Shown: positions 1-7,353 of the stretch, piece after piece
Layout: each line of letters starts with the position of its first letter
Position numbering within the stretch: position 1 is the stretch's first letter
IMG/VR virus record: IMGVR_UViG_3300044712_000786
Span: 124,001-188,000 of that record
Source of the DNA: a virus
Reading direction: 5' to 3' (one strand)
DNA length: 64,000 nucleotides
The notes under the pieces: generated by a model
What the model saw: the letters and a program-made list of their open reading frames with translations, nothing else
The model's database searches: none
What the model was told of the DNA's origin: nothing
Program-made: the position numbers and the translations under genes

Positions 1-75
1 CTCATTCCACCAAAATTCCACGCTTTGAGCAACGATTTCTCCCTCTTTTTTTAATTTATTTAAATTCGGCTTCAT
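1..75 (-). CDS. Hypothetical protein, cut by window edge
   Basis: An open frame starts at ATG 75 and runs off the left edge. Only the first 25 codons are visible and they are Lys/Asn/Glu rich. It overlaps the upstream gene by 20 nt, as expected in this tightly packed operon. Function unknown. Confidence 0.5.
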   Translation of the reverse strand, partial: MKPNLNKLKKEGEIVAQSVEFWWNE

Positions 76-235
76 GCAAAATCTGCATTAACTGCTTGAT
101 ATGAAAGGTCATAGAACTTTCTGCGACCTGAATATTTCCCTCGAAAAGAGACTTATCTTGCTTATCCGTAAGTAAGGAAAGGACTAGCATGTCCTCCAAC
201 AAACTAATTGCTTGTTCTTTTTTGTTCTCGTTCAT
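56..235 (-). CDS. Small hypothetical protein (59 aa)
   Basis: ATG 235 to TAA. The product looks helical and acidic, with a Leu-rich segment near residues 12-22. It overlaps the 3' end of the upstream gene by 32 nt and the downstream partial gene by 20 nt, suggesting translational coupling. No family recognised. Confidence 0.5.
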   Translation of the reverse strand: MNENKKEQAISLLEDMLVLSLLTDKQDKSLFEGNIQVAESSMTFHIKQLMQILHEAEFK

Positions 236-611
236 TTAATATTAATCCTATAATATAAGCATAGAGAGGGCTTATGCTTAAGTCGAGAATTTTATTCAAA
301 TGGTCTGTCTCTAATTCGGATAAGGGGACATATTTAGTAGGTTGGTCTCCTTTAGGGCCACTCGTTCCCCAAAGCAATTTCTCCTTGATAGTGTTTATGC
401 TATCATTACGAGTTAAGCAAAAGTCCGCAACAATCGCTTTAGTATTCTTTCCCTTGGTTCCGCCTCGCCTACAGTAGTCATTTCCACCGTCAACAAACAC
501 GAAACTACCATCAGCAAAAGTATACTGGTTAAAATGATGTCTACTAACGGAAGCTACATAAGTAGTTTTTCCTTTTTCTATAACTTTAATGGCGTTTTGA
601 ATCAGGTCCAT
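204..611 (-). CDS. Hypothetical protein (135 aa)
   Basis: Complete frame. The N-terminal half has alternating hydrophobic residues suggesting a beta-rich fold, with Gly-rich turns around residues 40-55. The C-terminus is helical. It overlaps the next upstream gene by 10 nt. No recognised motif. Confidence 0.6.
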   Translation of the reverse strand: MDLIQNAIKVIEKGKTTYVASVSRHHFNQYTFADGSFVFVDGGNDYCRRGGTKGKNTKAIVADFCLTRNDSINTIKEKLLWGTSGPKGDQPTKYVPLSELETDHLNKILDLSISPLYAYIIGLILNEREQKRTSN

Positions 612-1078
612 AGATATCTCCTATTTTGAACTATCCAAGTTAAGTATTCGGTATCTTTATTTTCTAGCTCCGCTTCTACCTTATAGACTTTATCGTATAC
701 ATTAGGGGGAGTCTTACCCGCCATAATATCTTCTATAGATATATTGGGATAACTTTGTTCTAGCTCTTTTTCCTTAGCGGGGCGACCCTCTTTAATCCAA
801 GCATAAATTTCTTTGATTTTAGCAGCAACCTCTATGTCTTTTTCGTTATTACCCCACTCGATTACTTCAAAACATTTCTCTCCTTCTACATAATGGACAA
901 GTCCATTAAAAAGAATGACTCGGAAAAGCTCATCTTTATCCCGCCAGCAACGGGGGACGCCCTTCATTAGCCACTTATTTTGAGGAAAGAAGAAATTCCT
1001 TACGTGATAATAGCCCAACCTCGTCTTTAAACGATTAATTCTAAAGAGCAATTCTACTCGCCAGCCAAGACTCTTCAT
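602..1078 (-). CDS. Hypothetical protein (158 aa)
   Basis: Start chosen at ATG 1078, because the longer frame would run into the gene at 1101-1328. The first half is rich in Arg, Trp and aromatics (motifs FFFPQNKW and PRCWRDKDE), the second half acidic and helical. It resembles a type of conserved phage protein of unknown role. Function not assigned. Confidence 0.65.
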   Translation of the reverse strand: MKSLGWRVELLFRINRLKTRLGYYHVRNFFFPQNKWLMKGVPRCWRDKDELFRVILFNGLVHYVEGEKCFEVIEWGNNEKDIEVAAKIKEIYAWIKEGRPAKEKELEQSYPNISIEDIMAGKTPPNVYDKVYKVEAELENKDTEYLTWIVQNRRYLWT

Positions 1079-1100
1079 ACCTAATTTTACCACTTTTTTT

Positions 1101-1328
1101 TCAACAGTCAATGGCATATTCTTTAAAATGAGCTTTAAAATGCTCAAACGCTTGATTCGGCTCAATCATCTGAACGAAAGGGTGAGTTTTTATTAGATTA
1201 CTAAAAGTAACTCCGTCGCTTCTATTTATTAAAATAAGAAATACGCTATTCTTTCTCTTCTCTACAGATACAGAATAAGTCAATTCTTGAGGCTTAATCG
1301 CCGCTGTTCCTTCAATTGTAGCTTCCAT
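1101..1328 (-). CDS. Small hypothetical protein (75 aa)
   Basis: Complete frame whose ATG shares one base with the stop of the gene at 1328-2329, a coupled arrangement. The product appears beta-rich. No recognised domain. Confidence 0.55.
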   Translation of the reverse strand: MEATIEGTAAIKPQELTYSVSVEKRKNSVFLILINRSDGVTFSNLIKTHPFVQMIEPNQAFEHFKAHFKEYAIDC

Positions 1329-2329
1329 TATTTGGGTCCATTTACTAAGATGGGCTCATACCAATCTATTCTGCTTAAACTCTTCTGGGGTCCGAATCTA
1401 ACGGTGTGCTGATGTCCTATTCTAAAATGCATCCTAGGACTTAAGTGACTGCCACCCAAATAGTTAGCTTCAGTCTTAATTTTATAGCCCTTGCCAATAT
1501 AGCTAGGGTGCCATAGAGCATCTTTACTTAGTTGTCCCTTCTTAAACCTAGCCTCTCTCGCTATAGAACCACTACTAATCATGCCAGACCTAGCGGACAA
1601 TACTAACAAAATTTTAACTGCTAACTGAGTTAATTTGCCAATAATTTCTCTCTCTTCTTCTTGGGGAGGTATCGGGCAATCATGCTTGCATAAGCTATCT
1701 CCCAAGCCCTCGCTAATTGAATTAAACAGCTTTCTTTCCATCGCTGTAGTATCTTCAAAGTAAGCGTCATCTTTAAAGAGGGTAGTTAAGTCATGGCCTA
1801 AATGATACCAACTCGCGTAACTAATAGCGAAACCATCATCGGGAATAAACAGAAATTGAAACCCCAGAATATCTTTGCCTACAGGAAGAGTTTTACCTCC
1901 CTGAGATACTACTTGATTTGCGTCAATCTTAGAAAAAGCAATATAGGGAATGCGCCACTTAATACTATTGAAGATGTATCCCTGAGGCAGGACGAAGAGC
2001 ATAGAGTCTAGCGGCAACTTTATATCGCTAAACTTAATATCTAAGGGAGGCTTAGTATAATCACAAGCCATTAAGAATTCGGGCTCTACAAAGTAAGTAG
2101 GAAGCCGAAATCTTAAAAGATTTTCCATAATAGCCGCAATGACACAATTAGTCTCACTAGGAAGAAGGTCCATGTCAAACCCACCCCTCGCGGCTATACT
2201 TAAAGAGTAATACTTGGGGTCATAGTATCCGTTAGGACATACTATCCTTCTGGGGTAAACTAAATTCCAGAGTTTGGGGCTATTATCCTTAAACTCTTCT
2301 ATTTGCGAATCTAGCGGGGGAATTTTCAT
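1328..2329 (-). CDS. Phage protein resembling the AcrVA2 family (tentative)
   Basis: 333 aa. The C-terminus contains a block of the form SPRMHFRIGH then RFG...WYEPILVNG (about residues 296-330). From memory this is like the conserved C-terminal block of phage proteins annotated as the AcrVA2 family, whose founder blocks Cas12a production. Length also fits. The resemblance rests on one block and may reflect a shared fold rather than anti-CRISPR activity. It lies one base upstream of the next gene in a run of small phage genes, where an inhibitor would not be out of place. Confidence 0.4.
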   Translation of the reverse strand: MKIPPLDSQIEEFKDNSPKLWNLVYPRRIVCPNGYYDPKYYSLSIAARGGFDMDLLPSETNCVIAAIMENLLRFRLPTYFVEPEFLMACDYTKPPLDIKFSDIKLPLDSMLFVLPQGYIFNSIKWRIPYIAFSKIDANQVVSQGGKTLPVGKDILGFQFLFIPDDGFAISYASWYHLGHDLTTLFKDDAYFEDTTAMERKLFNSISEGLGDSLCKHDCPIPPQEEEREIIGKLTQLAVKILLVLSARSGMISSGSIAREARFKKGQLSKDALWHPSYIGKGYKIKTEANYLGGSHLSPRMHFRIGHQHTVRFGPQKSLSRIDWYEPILVNGPK

Positions 2330-2749
2330 TTAATACCAACTACAATCATAAACCCACTTGACATCATTAAAGTTAAGCTGATGTTCATTAGACCTTATTT
2401 CTAAGGAGTAAGCTTCATTGATAAGTTTCCTATATTCCTCAAAGTCTTTCGGAACTTCGGTTTCTTCTAATAGAATGAACTTATCTCGAAATACGTAATC
2501 AGTATGTCCATCATCGCCATAGTTCTCATGAACTTCAATAGCAACGGTTCGAACATTCTGAGAATATCTACTACCGTTATAGTTCCCTTCCTTTAAGACA
2601 GGGGGAAAATCAGTATAATAATAAAAAGCTTCGTTTAAGCGAAATTCTTGGTTAGGTTTCTCAAGGACTAGCTCGGTGGGCAGGAAACATAAAAAATGAC
2701 GCCCCCGAAGCCACTTTACATTAAAATCCTTTAAACCTATAATTTTCAC
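2330..2749 (-). CDS. Hypothetical protein (139 aa), GTG start
   Basis: The start codon is GTG at 2749, overlapping the stop of the small upstream gene as GTGA, so translation is probably coupled. The product is rich in aromatics and charged residues. Function unknown. Confidence 0.6.
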   Translation of the reverse strand: MKIIGLKDFNVKWLRGRHFLCFLPTELVLEKPNQEFRLNEAFYYYTDFPPVLKEGNYNGSRYSQNVRTVAIEVHENYGDDGHTDYVFRDKFILLEETEVPKDFEEYRKLINEAYSLEIRSNEHQLNFNDVKWVYDCSWY

Positions 2750-2877
2750 AAACCTCTTTCGCTCAAATACTTATCGAGCTTATGACATTGCTGAAAAACA
2801 GAAAGCTTTTTATTCTTTTTTAATTTTTCGTAGAATTTATCGACTGCCTTAGTTACCTTTTGATATTTTTTAGCCAT
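2746..2877 (-). CDS. Small basic protein (43 aa)
   Basis: ATG 2877 to TGA. Very Lys/Tyr-rich and helical. A sigma70-like promoter (TTGACT, 16 nt, TAGAAT) ends 6 nt before the ATG, marking this as the first gene of a transcription unit. Possibly nucleic-acid binding by charge alone. Confidence 0.55.
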   Translation of the reverse strand: MAKKYQKVTKAVDKFYEKLKKNKKLSVFQQCHKLDKYLSERGL

Positions 2878-3070
2878 GCACCGATTCTATCGAAACTTTT
2901 CTTGAAGTCAACGACGAAGTCAGGTGCCAAAGACCGCAAAACTCGCAACGATAAGCCATAAAGCCCTTAGCGCTAGAGTCTTCCTCCATTATCTCGGAAG
3001 CTCTTAAAAATGCCGCATCGTGACTTTTAAAGCCAATCTTGCCCGTCCTAAGACATTTAGACCGTTTCAT
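2870..3070 (-). CDS. Small zinc-binding-like protein (66 aa)
   Basis: Contains CEFCGLWHLT near residues 42-51 (CxxC followed by WH), a pattern typical of small phage zinc-knuckle proteins, after a basic N-terminus. Its 3' end overlaps the next gene's start by 8 nt. Role unknown. Confidence 0.6.
   Translation of the reverse strand: MKRSKCLRTGKIGFKSHDAAFLRASEIMEEDSSAKGFMAYRCEFCGLWHLTSSLTSRKVSIESVHG
2884..2911 (-). promoter_or_regulatory. Sigma70-like promoter, near-leaderless
   Basis: On the minus strand TTGACT (2911-2906), a 16-nt spacer, and TAGAAT (2889-2884). The ATG of the 43-aa gene lies 6 nt beyond the -10 box. Confidence 0.65.
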
Positions 3071-3215
3071 TTGTCTCTGTTTTTGCTTTACAAATATCTG
3101 AGCAAAACCAAGACGTTTTCAGGTCTTGAATCTCGGGGGTCCATCCGTCCATCCAAACATCTTTGATGTTTCGAACTTCTAACTCCTTACCGCAGGACTC
3201 GCACTTAACTTTCAT
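3057..3215 (-). CDS. Small zinc-ribbon-like protein (52 aa)
   Basis: ATG 3215 to TAA. Two cysteine pairs (CESC near residue 5, C-SDIC near residue 38) could bind one zinc. Overlaps both neighbours (11 nt with the HNH gene end, 14 nt with the next start). Function unknown. Confidence 0.55.
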   Translation of the reverse strand: MKVKCESCGKELEVRNIKDVWMDGWTPEIQDLKTSWFCSDICKAKTETNETV

Positions 3216-3843
3216 TTTTGTGAATTAAGAAGTATTCCCATTCGGGCCTTACAGATTCTTGAATCAGGGCGCAAGCAGGAATCTTCTTGGGTTCTTTTAG
3301 TCTATATTGAGGTTTATATTTCCATTGGGTAACAGGAATGTTACCCCTTTCGCTATTGAGTTTTTTGTCTGCAATAGCTAAATTGCCCCAAGTATTTTTG
3401 CCCTTATGACTCTTGGGAGTCATGTGTTCAATAGAAGCTTCATTTAAACTAAGCTTTCTATTAGACCAAATGCATTTACCCCCATACATCTTGTATAGAT
3501 TTCTCTTAGTGGGGTGAATTTCCTTCATTACCATCCTATCATAGTTTTTAGCAACTAAGACGATGGGGGCACGAATAGTCAGTCTGGGAGTATTAATGGG
3601 AACATCCCAAGGTCTAACAGGAAGGGAAAACCAGTCTTCACACGTAGTAGGGTAATACTCAACATCTTCGGTCCAATTGGGATTACCATCTTTGTCTAGA
3701 GTATACCGTAAGTCTAAAGCAATAGCGGCAACGTCCCCATCTTTGGTGGAGTTCATTGCCACTAAAGCCTTCTTAATCGTTATCACACCAATAGGTTGAT
3801 AAAGCGAATTAAGAACTAAAACCCATTCTTTATTTAGATGCAT
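3205..3843 (-). CDS. HNH endonuclease-family protein
   Basis: 212 aa. The HNH core lies in the C-terminal half: GGKCIWSNRKL, then an IEHM(T)PKSHKG segment with the metal-site His, then an Asn-containing segment (WGNLAIADKKLN). The zinc-binding cysteine pairs of many HNH proteins are largely missing. Such genes in phages act as free-standing homing endonucleases or in packaging and recombination. A promoter sits just upstream at 3853-3880. Confidence 0.75.
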   Translation of the reverse strand: MHLNKEWVLVLNSLYQPIGVITIKKALVAMNSTKDGDVAAIALDLRYTLDKDGNPNWTEDVEYYPTTCEDWFSLPVRPWDVPINTPRLTIRAPIVLVAKNYDRMVMKEIHPTKRNLYKMYGGKCIWSNRKLSLNEASIEHMTPKSHKGKNTWGNLAIADKKLNSERGNIPVTQWKYKPQYRLKEPKKIPACALIQESVRPEWEYFLIHKNES

Positions 3844-3852
3844 GTCAATTAC

Positions 3853-3880
3853 ATGCTCGCAGGAATTTTTAAAAAATCAA
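3853..3880 (-). promoter_or_regulatory. Promoter-like element before the HNH gene
   Basis: TTGATT, 16 nt, GAGCAT on the minus strand; the ATG at 3843 follows 9 nt later. The -10 box is weak. Confidence 0.45.
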
Positions 3881-3887
3881 GAAAAAA

Positions 3888-4124
3888 CTACTTGGTGGGA
3901 GGGACAGGAGGGGACATATTTTCGGTATAGGCTTGCCATACCTTTGAGCCTAGCAAGGCCCCCAGAACGACAACGACACCCCAAGGGATGTCCTCTACCT
4001 TACGATTGAGAATAGAGATAGTCGCCCAGACGGAGACAATTACAGGCACGCAATAAAGCATTACCAGACGCATGGATGACAATGCGCCATCCTTAGTCTC
4101 TTGGAAAAACTCTAGAATTCTCAT
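3888..4124 (-). CDS. Small two-helix membrane protein, holin-like in shape
   Basis: 78 aa with two hydrophobic segments (about residues 18-38 and 46-62) and a Pro-rich hydrophilic tail. Two-helix topology and size fit a class II holin or another small phage membrane protein, but no lysis gene is visible nearby. ATG overlaps the upstream stop as ATGA. Confidence 0.6.
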   Translation of the reverse strand: MRILEFFQETKDGALSSMRLVMLYCVPVIVSVWATISILNRKVEDIPWGVVVVLGALLGSKVWQAYTENMSPPVPPTK

Positions 4125-4303
4125 GCAATTTTATGAAATTCAATGATTTTCGCTACCTTAAAAGACCTAACGCCATGTTTATAAGCATAAACCGTGACCC
4201 TGTCCCCGTCAGAGCTAATAGGATGACTTACCCTATAGCTATGTATTTGACCATTAGCCTTTCTATATTTAAGAAAGTAATTAGATGTCTGTGGAATATC
4301 CAT
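4121..4303 (-). CDS. Small hypothetical protein (60 aa)
   Basis: Basic, beta-rich composition with many Tyr and Val. Its stop overlaps the start of the membrane protein gene by 4 nt. No family recognised. Confidence 0.5.
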   Translation of the reverse strand: MDIPQTSNYFLKYRKANGQIHSYRVSHPISSDGDRVTVYAYKHGVRSFKVAKIIEFHKIA

Positions 4304-4341
4304 ATTCTAATTATTGATGTCTTTTAGGATTTTGTCAACAT

Positions 4342-4572
4342 TCATTTTTCAATCCAAGGGTTTTCAAGGGGTAAATTAGTAAGGACTTCCTCCTTAACAC
4401 CTATTTCCCTATGCGCCCGACATACAGAGCACCAACCGCAGGGTTTGGGAGTGGGGTCTTGTTCTTGCGCCCCCCATCTTATCTGAGGACTAAAATTGGG
4501 ACACGAAATACTAGATATAATAGACCTAAGTCTATTCACTTCATTTTTAAGTTCAGTTAGGGACTGTTCCAT
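4342..4572 (-). CDS. Hypothetical protein with CxxC motif (76 aa)
   Basis: Start taken at ATG 4572; an earlier in-frame ATG lies inside the upstream gene. An N-terminal heptad-like helix (residues 1-25) precedes a PCGWCSVCRAHRE cysteine/histidine cluster that probably binds zinc. Similar small helix-plus-CxxC proteins are common in phages. Role unknown. Confidence 0.55.
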   Translation of the reverse strand: MEQSLTELKNEVNRLRSIISSISCPNFSPQIRWGAQEQDPTPKPCGWCSVCRAHREIGVKEEVLTNLPLENPWIEK

Positions 4573-4736
4573 AAATAATATCCACGTTGGACAACGATAT
4601 AAAATATCACCCAAGCTTGTCTCCGAAATTCAAAAGTATAAGTAATTCCTCCAGCATTATGGAGCTTCATTATATTTTCCTGACTTAAGTTCTTATGACT
4701 AAAAAAAGAAGTTAGAGGCTCACGAAGGCTTTTCAT
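4557..4736 (-). CDS. Small hypothetical protein (59 aa)
   Basis: ATG 4736 to TAA, overlapping the downstream gene by 16 nt and the upstream one by 4 nt. The C-terminal third is aromatic and hydrophobic. Supported mainly by position in the overlapping array. Confidence 0.45.
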   Translation of the reverse strand: MKSLREPLTSFFSHKNLSQENIMKLHNAGGITYTFEFRRQAWVIFYIVVQRGYYLWNSP

Positions 4737-4927
4737 TTTTTAGGAGGCTTAGAATGGTAATTGGCTATGTAGTTAATAGAACACACAGCGCCCGAAACAA
4801 TAAGAGCAGTCGCCGCAAATGTGCATACAAACATTAAAAGCTCTTTACTTTGAGCCAAAATTATTACTGCTATGCTGATAATAAGAATAGCGATTATCGA
4901 GGCTACTACGTAAGCTAAGTAAATCAT
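4733..4927 (-). CDS. Small membrane protein (64 aa)
   Basis: Two strongly hydrophobic segments (about residues 4-26 and 32-54) with a short basic tail. Paired by 4-nt overlap with another small membrane protein. Function unknown. Confidence 0.55.
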   Translation of the reverse strand: MIYLAYVVASIIAILIISIAVIILAQSKELLMFVCTFAATALIVSGAVCSINYIANYHSKPPKK

Positions 4928-5172
4928 TTATTCTCCAAAATTACAGAATTAGTTTTAAAATATGTGTTAGGGTTGTTCCAAAAATCAAATCTACTACCCG
5001 CGTATGTTTGGATATACCAGCTAGACCATGCAAGTAAAAATATAACAGTCAATACAGCCGCACTAAATTGTACTTCCTTATTACTGTTTATTACTATAAG
5101 GAGATAAACAATAGCTGCAAGCGTAGCGCAACTAACTATTGTCCAAAATACAACTAAAGCTAATATTAGCAT
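4924..5172 (-). CDS. Small membrane protein (82 aa)
   Basis: Two hydrophobic segments (about residues 2-26 and 36-54) followed by a soluble aromatic tail. Coupled by a 4-nt overlap to the next membrane protein gene; the pair may form one membrane complex. Confidence 0.55.
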   Translation of the reverse strand: MLILALVVFWTIVSCATLAAIVYLLIVINSNKEVQFSAAVLTVIFLLAWSSWYIQTYAGSRFDFWNNPNTYFKTNSVILENK

Positions 5173-5483
5173 AATTTAAAATACTCCTTTAGATACAAAC
5201 AAATTGCCATCGGCATAGAGAGAGTTTTAACCATTATTCCTTCTTCGGTTATAGTTACTAATCCTTCTTCCATACTAAAGGTAGGCTTGCACCCCTTCAT
5301 AATACCCATTTCCAGAATATACAAGGCATCTGTATAATTATCATGGAAAGAAGGAACAGAACAGACATACTTATTATCATTAAAGACAACCGCACCATCT
5401 GAAATTAGCTTAATATGCTCATTCTCCCTGAGGGCTCCCATAACCCTTTCGTAAAGTAGAGCATCAAGTTCGTTAGTGTTCAT
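5166..5483 (-). CDS. Hypothetical protein (105 aa)
   Basis: Complete frame overlapping both neighbours. Acidic N-terminus and mixed alpha/beta composition; no motif recognised. Confidence 0.55.
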   Translation of the reverse strand: MNTNELDALLYERVMGALRENEHIKLISDGAVVFNDNKYVCSVPSFHDNYTDALYILEMGIMKGCKPTFSMEEGLVTITEEGIMVKTLSMPMAICLYLKEYFKLC

Positions 5484-5637
5484 ATTTAATTAACTGAATA
5501 TCAGGAATAAGTATAGGAAGTCTGTCTCTAACCTCCGACCAGACCACCAACACAGGCTCTAATTTTAGATGATAAATTAATTTTTCATAACTGAGAAGTT
5601 GACACATTCCGCGCTCGAAAAGAAAACGTCTATTCAT
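5473..5637 (-). CDS. Small hypothetical protein (54 aa)
   Basis: Start chosen at ATG 5637, which overlaps the stop of the upstream gene by 8 nt; a longer frame would run through that gene. Basic N-terminus, hydrophobic middle. Confidence 0.45.
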   Translation of the reverse strand: MNRRFLFERGMCQLLSYEKLIYHLKLEPVLVVWSEVRDRLPILIPDIQLIKYEH

Positions 5638-5797
5638 GATTGAACCTTTCAATGAGATTTGGTATAAAGAGACCCCACCAAACCTTAAACTCAATTTGAG
5701 ACCCAACTACGTAGCGCCTGTTCATATCGGAAAGACAGGCTTTTTCCCATGCCGCAAAGCTCGGATTTTCCCTCAACTCGATTCTACACGAATTCAT
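5630..5797 (-). CDS. Small hypothetical protein (55 aa), promoter-proximal
   Basis: ATG 5797 to TAG. Trp/Phe-rich C-terminus. A promoter (TTGACA, 16 nt, TATCAT) ends 8 nt before the ATG, so it is probably the first gene of a unit. Confidence 0.5.
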   Translation of the reverse strand: MNSCRIELRENPSFAAWEKACLSDMNRRYVVGSQIEFKVWWGLFIPNLIERFNHE

Positions 5798-5805
5798 CTA
5801 ATTAA

Positions 5806-5833
5806 ATGATACTAGATTTTTTTCGTGTGTCAA
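5806..5833 (-). promoter_or_regulatory. Sigma70-like promoter
   Basis: TTGACA (5833-5828), 16-nt spacer, TATCAT (5811-5806) on the minus strand; ATG 5797 follows after 8 nt. Confidence 0.6.
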
Positions 5834-5918
5834 TCGGGAATCGGCTCATGTTTTGCCAGAGCTTCCCAAATTTTAAACCATCGGCTTTCTGTCCAATCTT
5901 GCACATAATAGATTACAC

Positions 5919-6173
5919 TTAGTCAAGTTCTATTAAAGCCTCATATTCGGGAGTTTCTCTATAAGGAGAGCAGTCTCGCATTGCTTTTAAACAACGCCTA
6001 AGCGAATCGACTGCTTTTCCCGTCTTATTCTCAATAAAACACTCCATTCCAACTAGTTCTAAGATTTTGACAGGAAATACTTCGCTATCTACATTCCGCT
6101 CAACTATATCCGCCCAGTGTGGCGAGCAAGCCTGTATCATCTTAAACTCTTTTTCAGAATAATCAGCTTTCAT
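5919..6173 (-). CDS. Hypothetical protein (84 aa) starting 4 nt after a tRNA-like CCA
   Basis: Start placed at ATG 6173, because an earlier ATG lies inside the tRNA-like gene whose CCA ends at 6178. Only CTAT separates CCA and ATG, so no separate ribosome binding site is possible. The product is helical and Cys-containing; function unknown. Confidence 0.55.
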   Translation of the reverse strand: MKADYSEKEFKMIQACSPHWADIVERNVDSEVFPVKILELVGMECFIENKTGKAVDSLRRCLKAMRDCSPYRETPEYEALIELD

Positions 6174-6177
6174 ATAG

Positions 6178-6271
6178 TGGCGCAAACGGAGGGATTTGAA
6201 CCCACATTAGGCGTTATCCAATTACGGTAGTTTCGTGCCCAAAGTTTAGGAAACTTTGCCGATACGTTTGC
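6178..6271 (-). tRNA. Noncanonical tRNA-like gene with CCT anticodon-type hairpin
   Basis: Acceptor GCAAACG/CGTTTGC is perfect and CCA is encoded. The T-loop is a normal TTCAAAT. A 5-bp hairpin with loop TTCCTAA (anticodon CCT, Arg) follows the acceptor after only about 7 nt, leaving no room for a D-arm. A D-loop-like AATTGGATA comes after the hairpin instead. Either a highly deviant tRNA-Arg or a tRNA-like RNA. Confidence 0.55.
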
Positions 6272-6272
6272 A

Positions 6273-6716
6273 TTAATCTATAATAATCTTTTTTTCTACC
6301 CTCATCGCCTTATCAATCATGAGCCTTCCCAATACGGTAGGATTGGGGTGGCTAATTGACCAATAGTGAGGGCGCAACTCATGTCCATAGGCTAGATTCA
6401 GAAACAAGCAAATAGCCCCGCTACGGCTAATTCCAGCCGCACAATGAACCGCGAAATTATCTTCCTTATTCCTTTCGACAAAGTCAACAATTTCATGGGC
6501 TTGCTCGCGGGAAATAGGATTTAGGAAACATCCATCGTAAAAGGTTTTATCTTTTACGTCAGAAAATCTCAGACGCAATAACTTGTCCGAAGGGATTTCT
6601 CTTTCGTTTAAAATAGGATAATAAGCCCCCGCTTCCTCGTTAATGGAAATAACGGCCCATCCCTTGGGGGTTCCCTCTTCCTCTACCTGATATGCTGAAT
6701 AATTAAATGCTTTCAC
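6273..6716 (-). CDS. Protein tyrosine/dual-specificity phosphatase
   Basis: 147 aa. The signature HCAAGISRSG (HCxxGxxRS) near residues 93-102 is the cysteine-phosphatase P-loop: Cys is the nucleophile and Arg binds phosphate. A conserved Asp upstream (FYDGC region) could be the general acid. Similar small phosphatases occur in phages. Start is GTG 6716, 6 nt after a TATATT -10 box. It is followed by the tRNA-like gene at 6178. The substrate cannot be inferred; the kinase-like protein at 34629 is a conceivable partner. Confidence 0.85.
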   Translation of the reverse strand: MKAFNYSAYQVEEEGTPKGWAVISINEEAGAYYPILNEREIPSDKLLRLRFSDVKDKTFYDGCFLNPISREQAHEIVDFVERNKEDNFAVHCAAGISRSGAICLFLNLAYGHELRPHYWSISHPNPTVLGRLMIDKAMRVEKKIIID

Positions 6717-6722
6717 TTCTCA

Positions 6723-6750
6723 AATATACCGACTATTTTTTAAAAATCAA
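6723..6750 (-). promoter_or_regulatory. Promoter of the phosphatase gene
   Basis: TTGATT, 16-nt spacer, TATATT on the minus strand, with GTG 6716 located 6 nt downstream. Confidence 0.55.
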
Positions 6751-6751
6751 T

Positions 6752-6786
6752 AAAAAAAATCCCCCGAATGGCAGAAACCATTGAGG
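6752..6786 (-). terminator. Rho-independent terminator
   Basis: Minus-strand hairpin with AATGG/CCATT and CCC/GGGG pairing, followed by a run of eight T (6759-6752). It would end the transcript coming from the genes at 6845-8046. Confidence 0.65.
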
Positions 6787-6794
6787 GCATAGTA

Positions 6795-6843
6795 AGCTAA
6801 TGAAACACGCGGAACGAAGGTTGTGTGACCTTCTAAATTAGCT
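6795..6843 (-). ncRNA. Stem-closed spacer element
   Basis: AGCTAAT and ATTAGCT close a 49-nt element that contains an internal GAAGGT/ACCTTC hairpin. Same general design as the stem-closed spacers in the tRNA array. Strand inferred from neighbours. Confidence 0.35.
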
Positions 6844-6844
6844 C

Positions 6845-7141
6845 CTAACTAAATTCTCCCATATCTAAGATATCATACAAGAGCTTAAGCGTTCTATTTG
6901 AGTCTCTTTCAAACTTAGAGGATGTATCAATAAAACCTAACGTTTTGATAAAGCTCGCTACTCTCTCGATGTCTTCTAGTGGAGTTTTCATAAACGGTCT
7001 ATCATCATTTAGACAGTCCCAGAAAAAGTCGGCCACTTTAGATACGGATTTTCGGGTTCTATAATAGAAAATTTCATTATTAGCTAGACAGTCTAGCTCA
7101 TCTAAATATGAATTGATAAATTCAAGGTCTTTTTGTTTCAT
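6845..7141 (-). CDS. Hypothetical protein (98 aa)
   Basis: Acidic, helical, with several Phe/Tyr. Start overlaps the upstream stop by 4 nt. Last gene before a terminator. Function unknown. Confidence 0.55.
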   Translation of the reverse strand: MKQKDLEFINSYLDELDCLANNEIFYYRTRKSVSKVADFFWDCLNDDRPFMKTPLEDIERVASFIKTLGFIDTSSKFERDSNRTLKLLYDILDMGEFS

Positions 7142-7326
7142 GCTTCTATTGCCATTTCCATTTGATACTGATAGTAAGCTACTTCATTAACCGCCGACTG
7201 AATCAACTTTTTGTCATCTGTAGCTATTCCGCTCTTATAGTATCTGAAACTTAACAAATCTAGAGCATCCTGAGATATCTCTACGTTGATGTTTACCGAC
7301 TTTGTACGGGACGCATTTTTTTTCAT
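7138..7326 (-). CDS. Small hypothetical protein (62 aa) with start inside an RNA hairpin
   Basis: ATG 7326 lies inside the loop of a 7-bp hairpin (GGGACGC/GCGTCCC, 7346-7308). The 3' strand of the stem encodes residues 5-7 of the protein. Translation is therefore likely to be controlled by folding of that element. The product is a helical protein with an N-terminal basic patch. Confidence 0.55.
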   Translation of the reverse strand: MKKNASRTKSVNINVEISQDALDLLSFRYYKSGIATDDKKLIQSAVNEVAYYQYQMEMAIEA

Positions 7327-7346
7327 TTATTGGCTGTTAGCGTCCC
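7308..7346 (-). promoter_or_regulatory. Hairpin with TAACAGC motif over a start codon
   Basis: Stem GGGACGC/GCGTCCC enclosing TAACAGC, an A-rich loop and the ATG of the 62-aa gene. Same layout as the four tandem elements at 19027-19268, with a different stem sequence. Confidence 0.6.
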
Positions 7347-7353
7347 AAATCAG

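Noticed and set aside
5798-5918. Short frame of about 24-34 codons
   Set aside because: Two competing frames, no coupling to neighbours, and it overlaps a promoter; not enough support.
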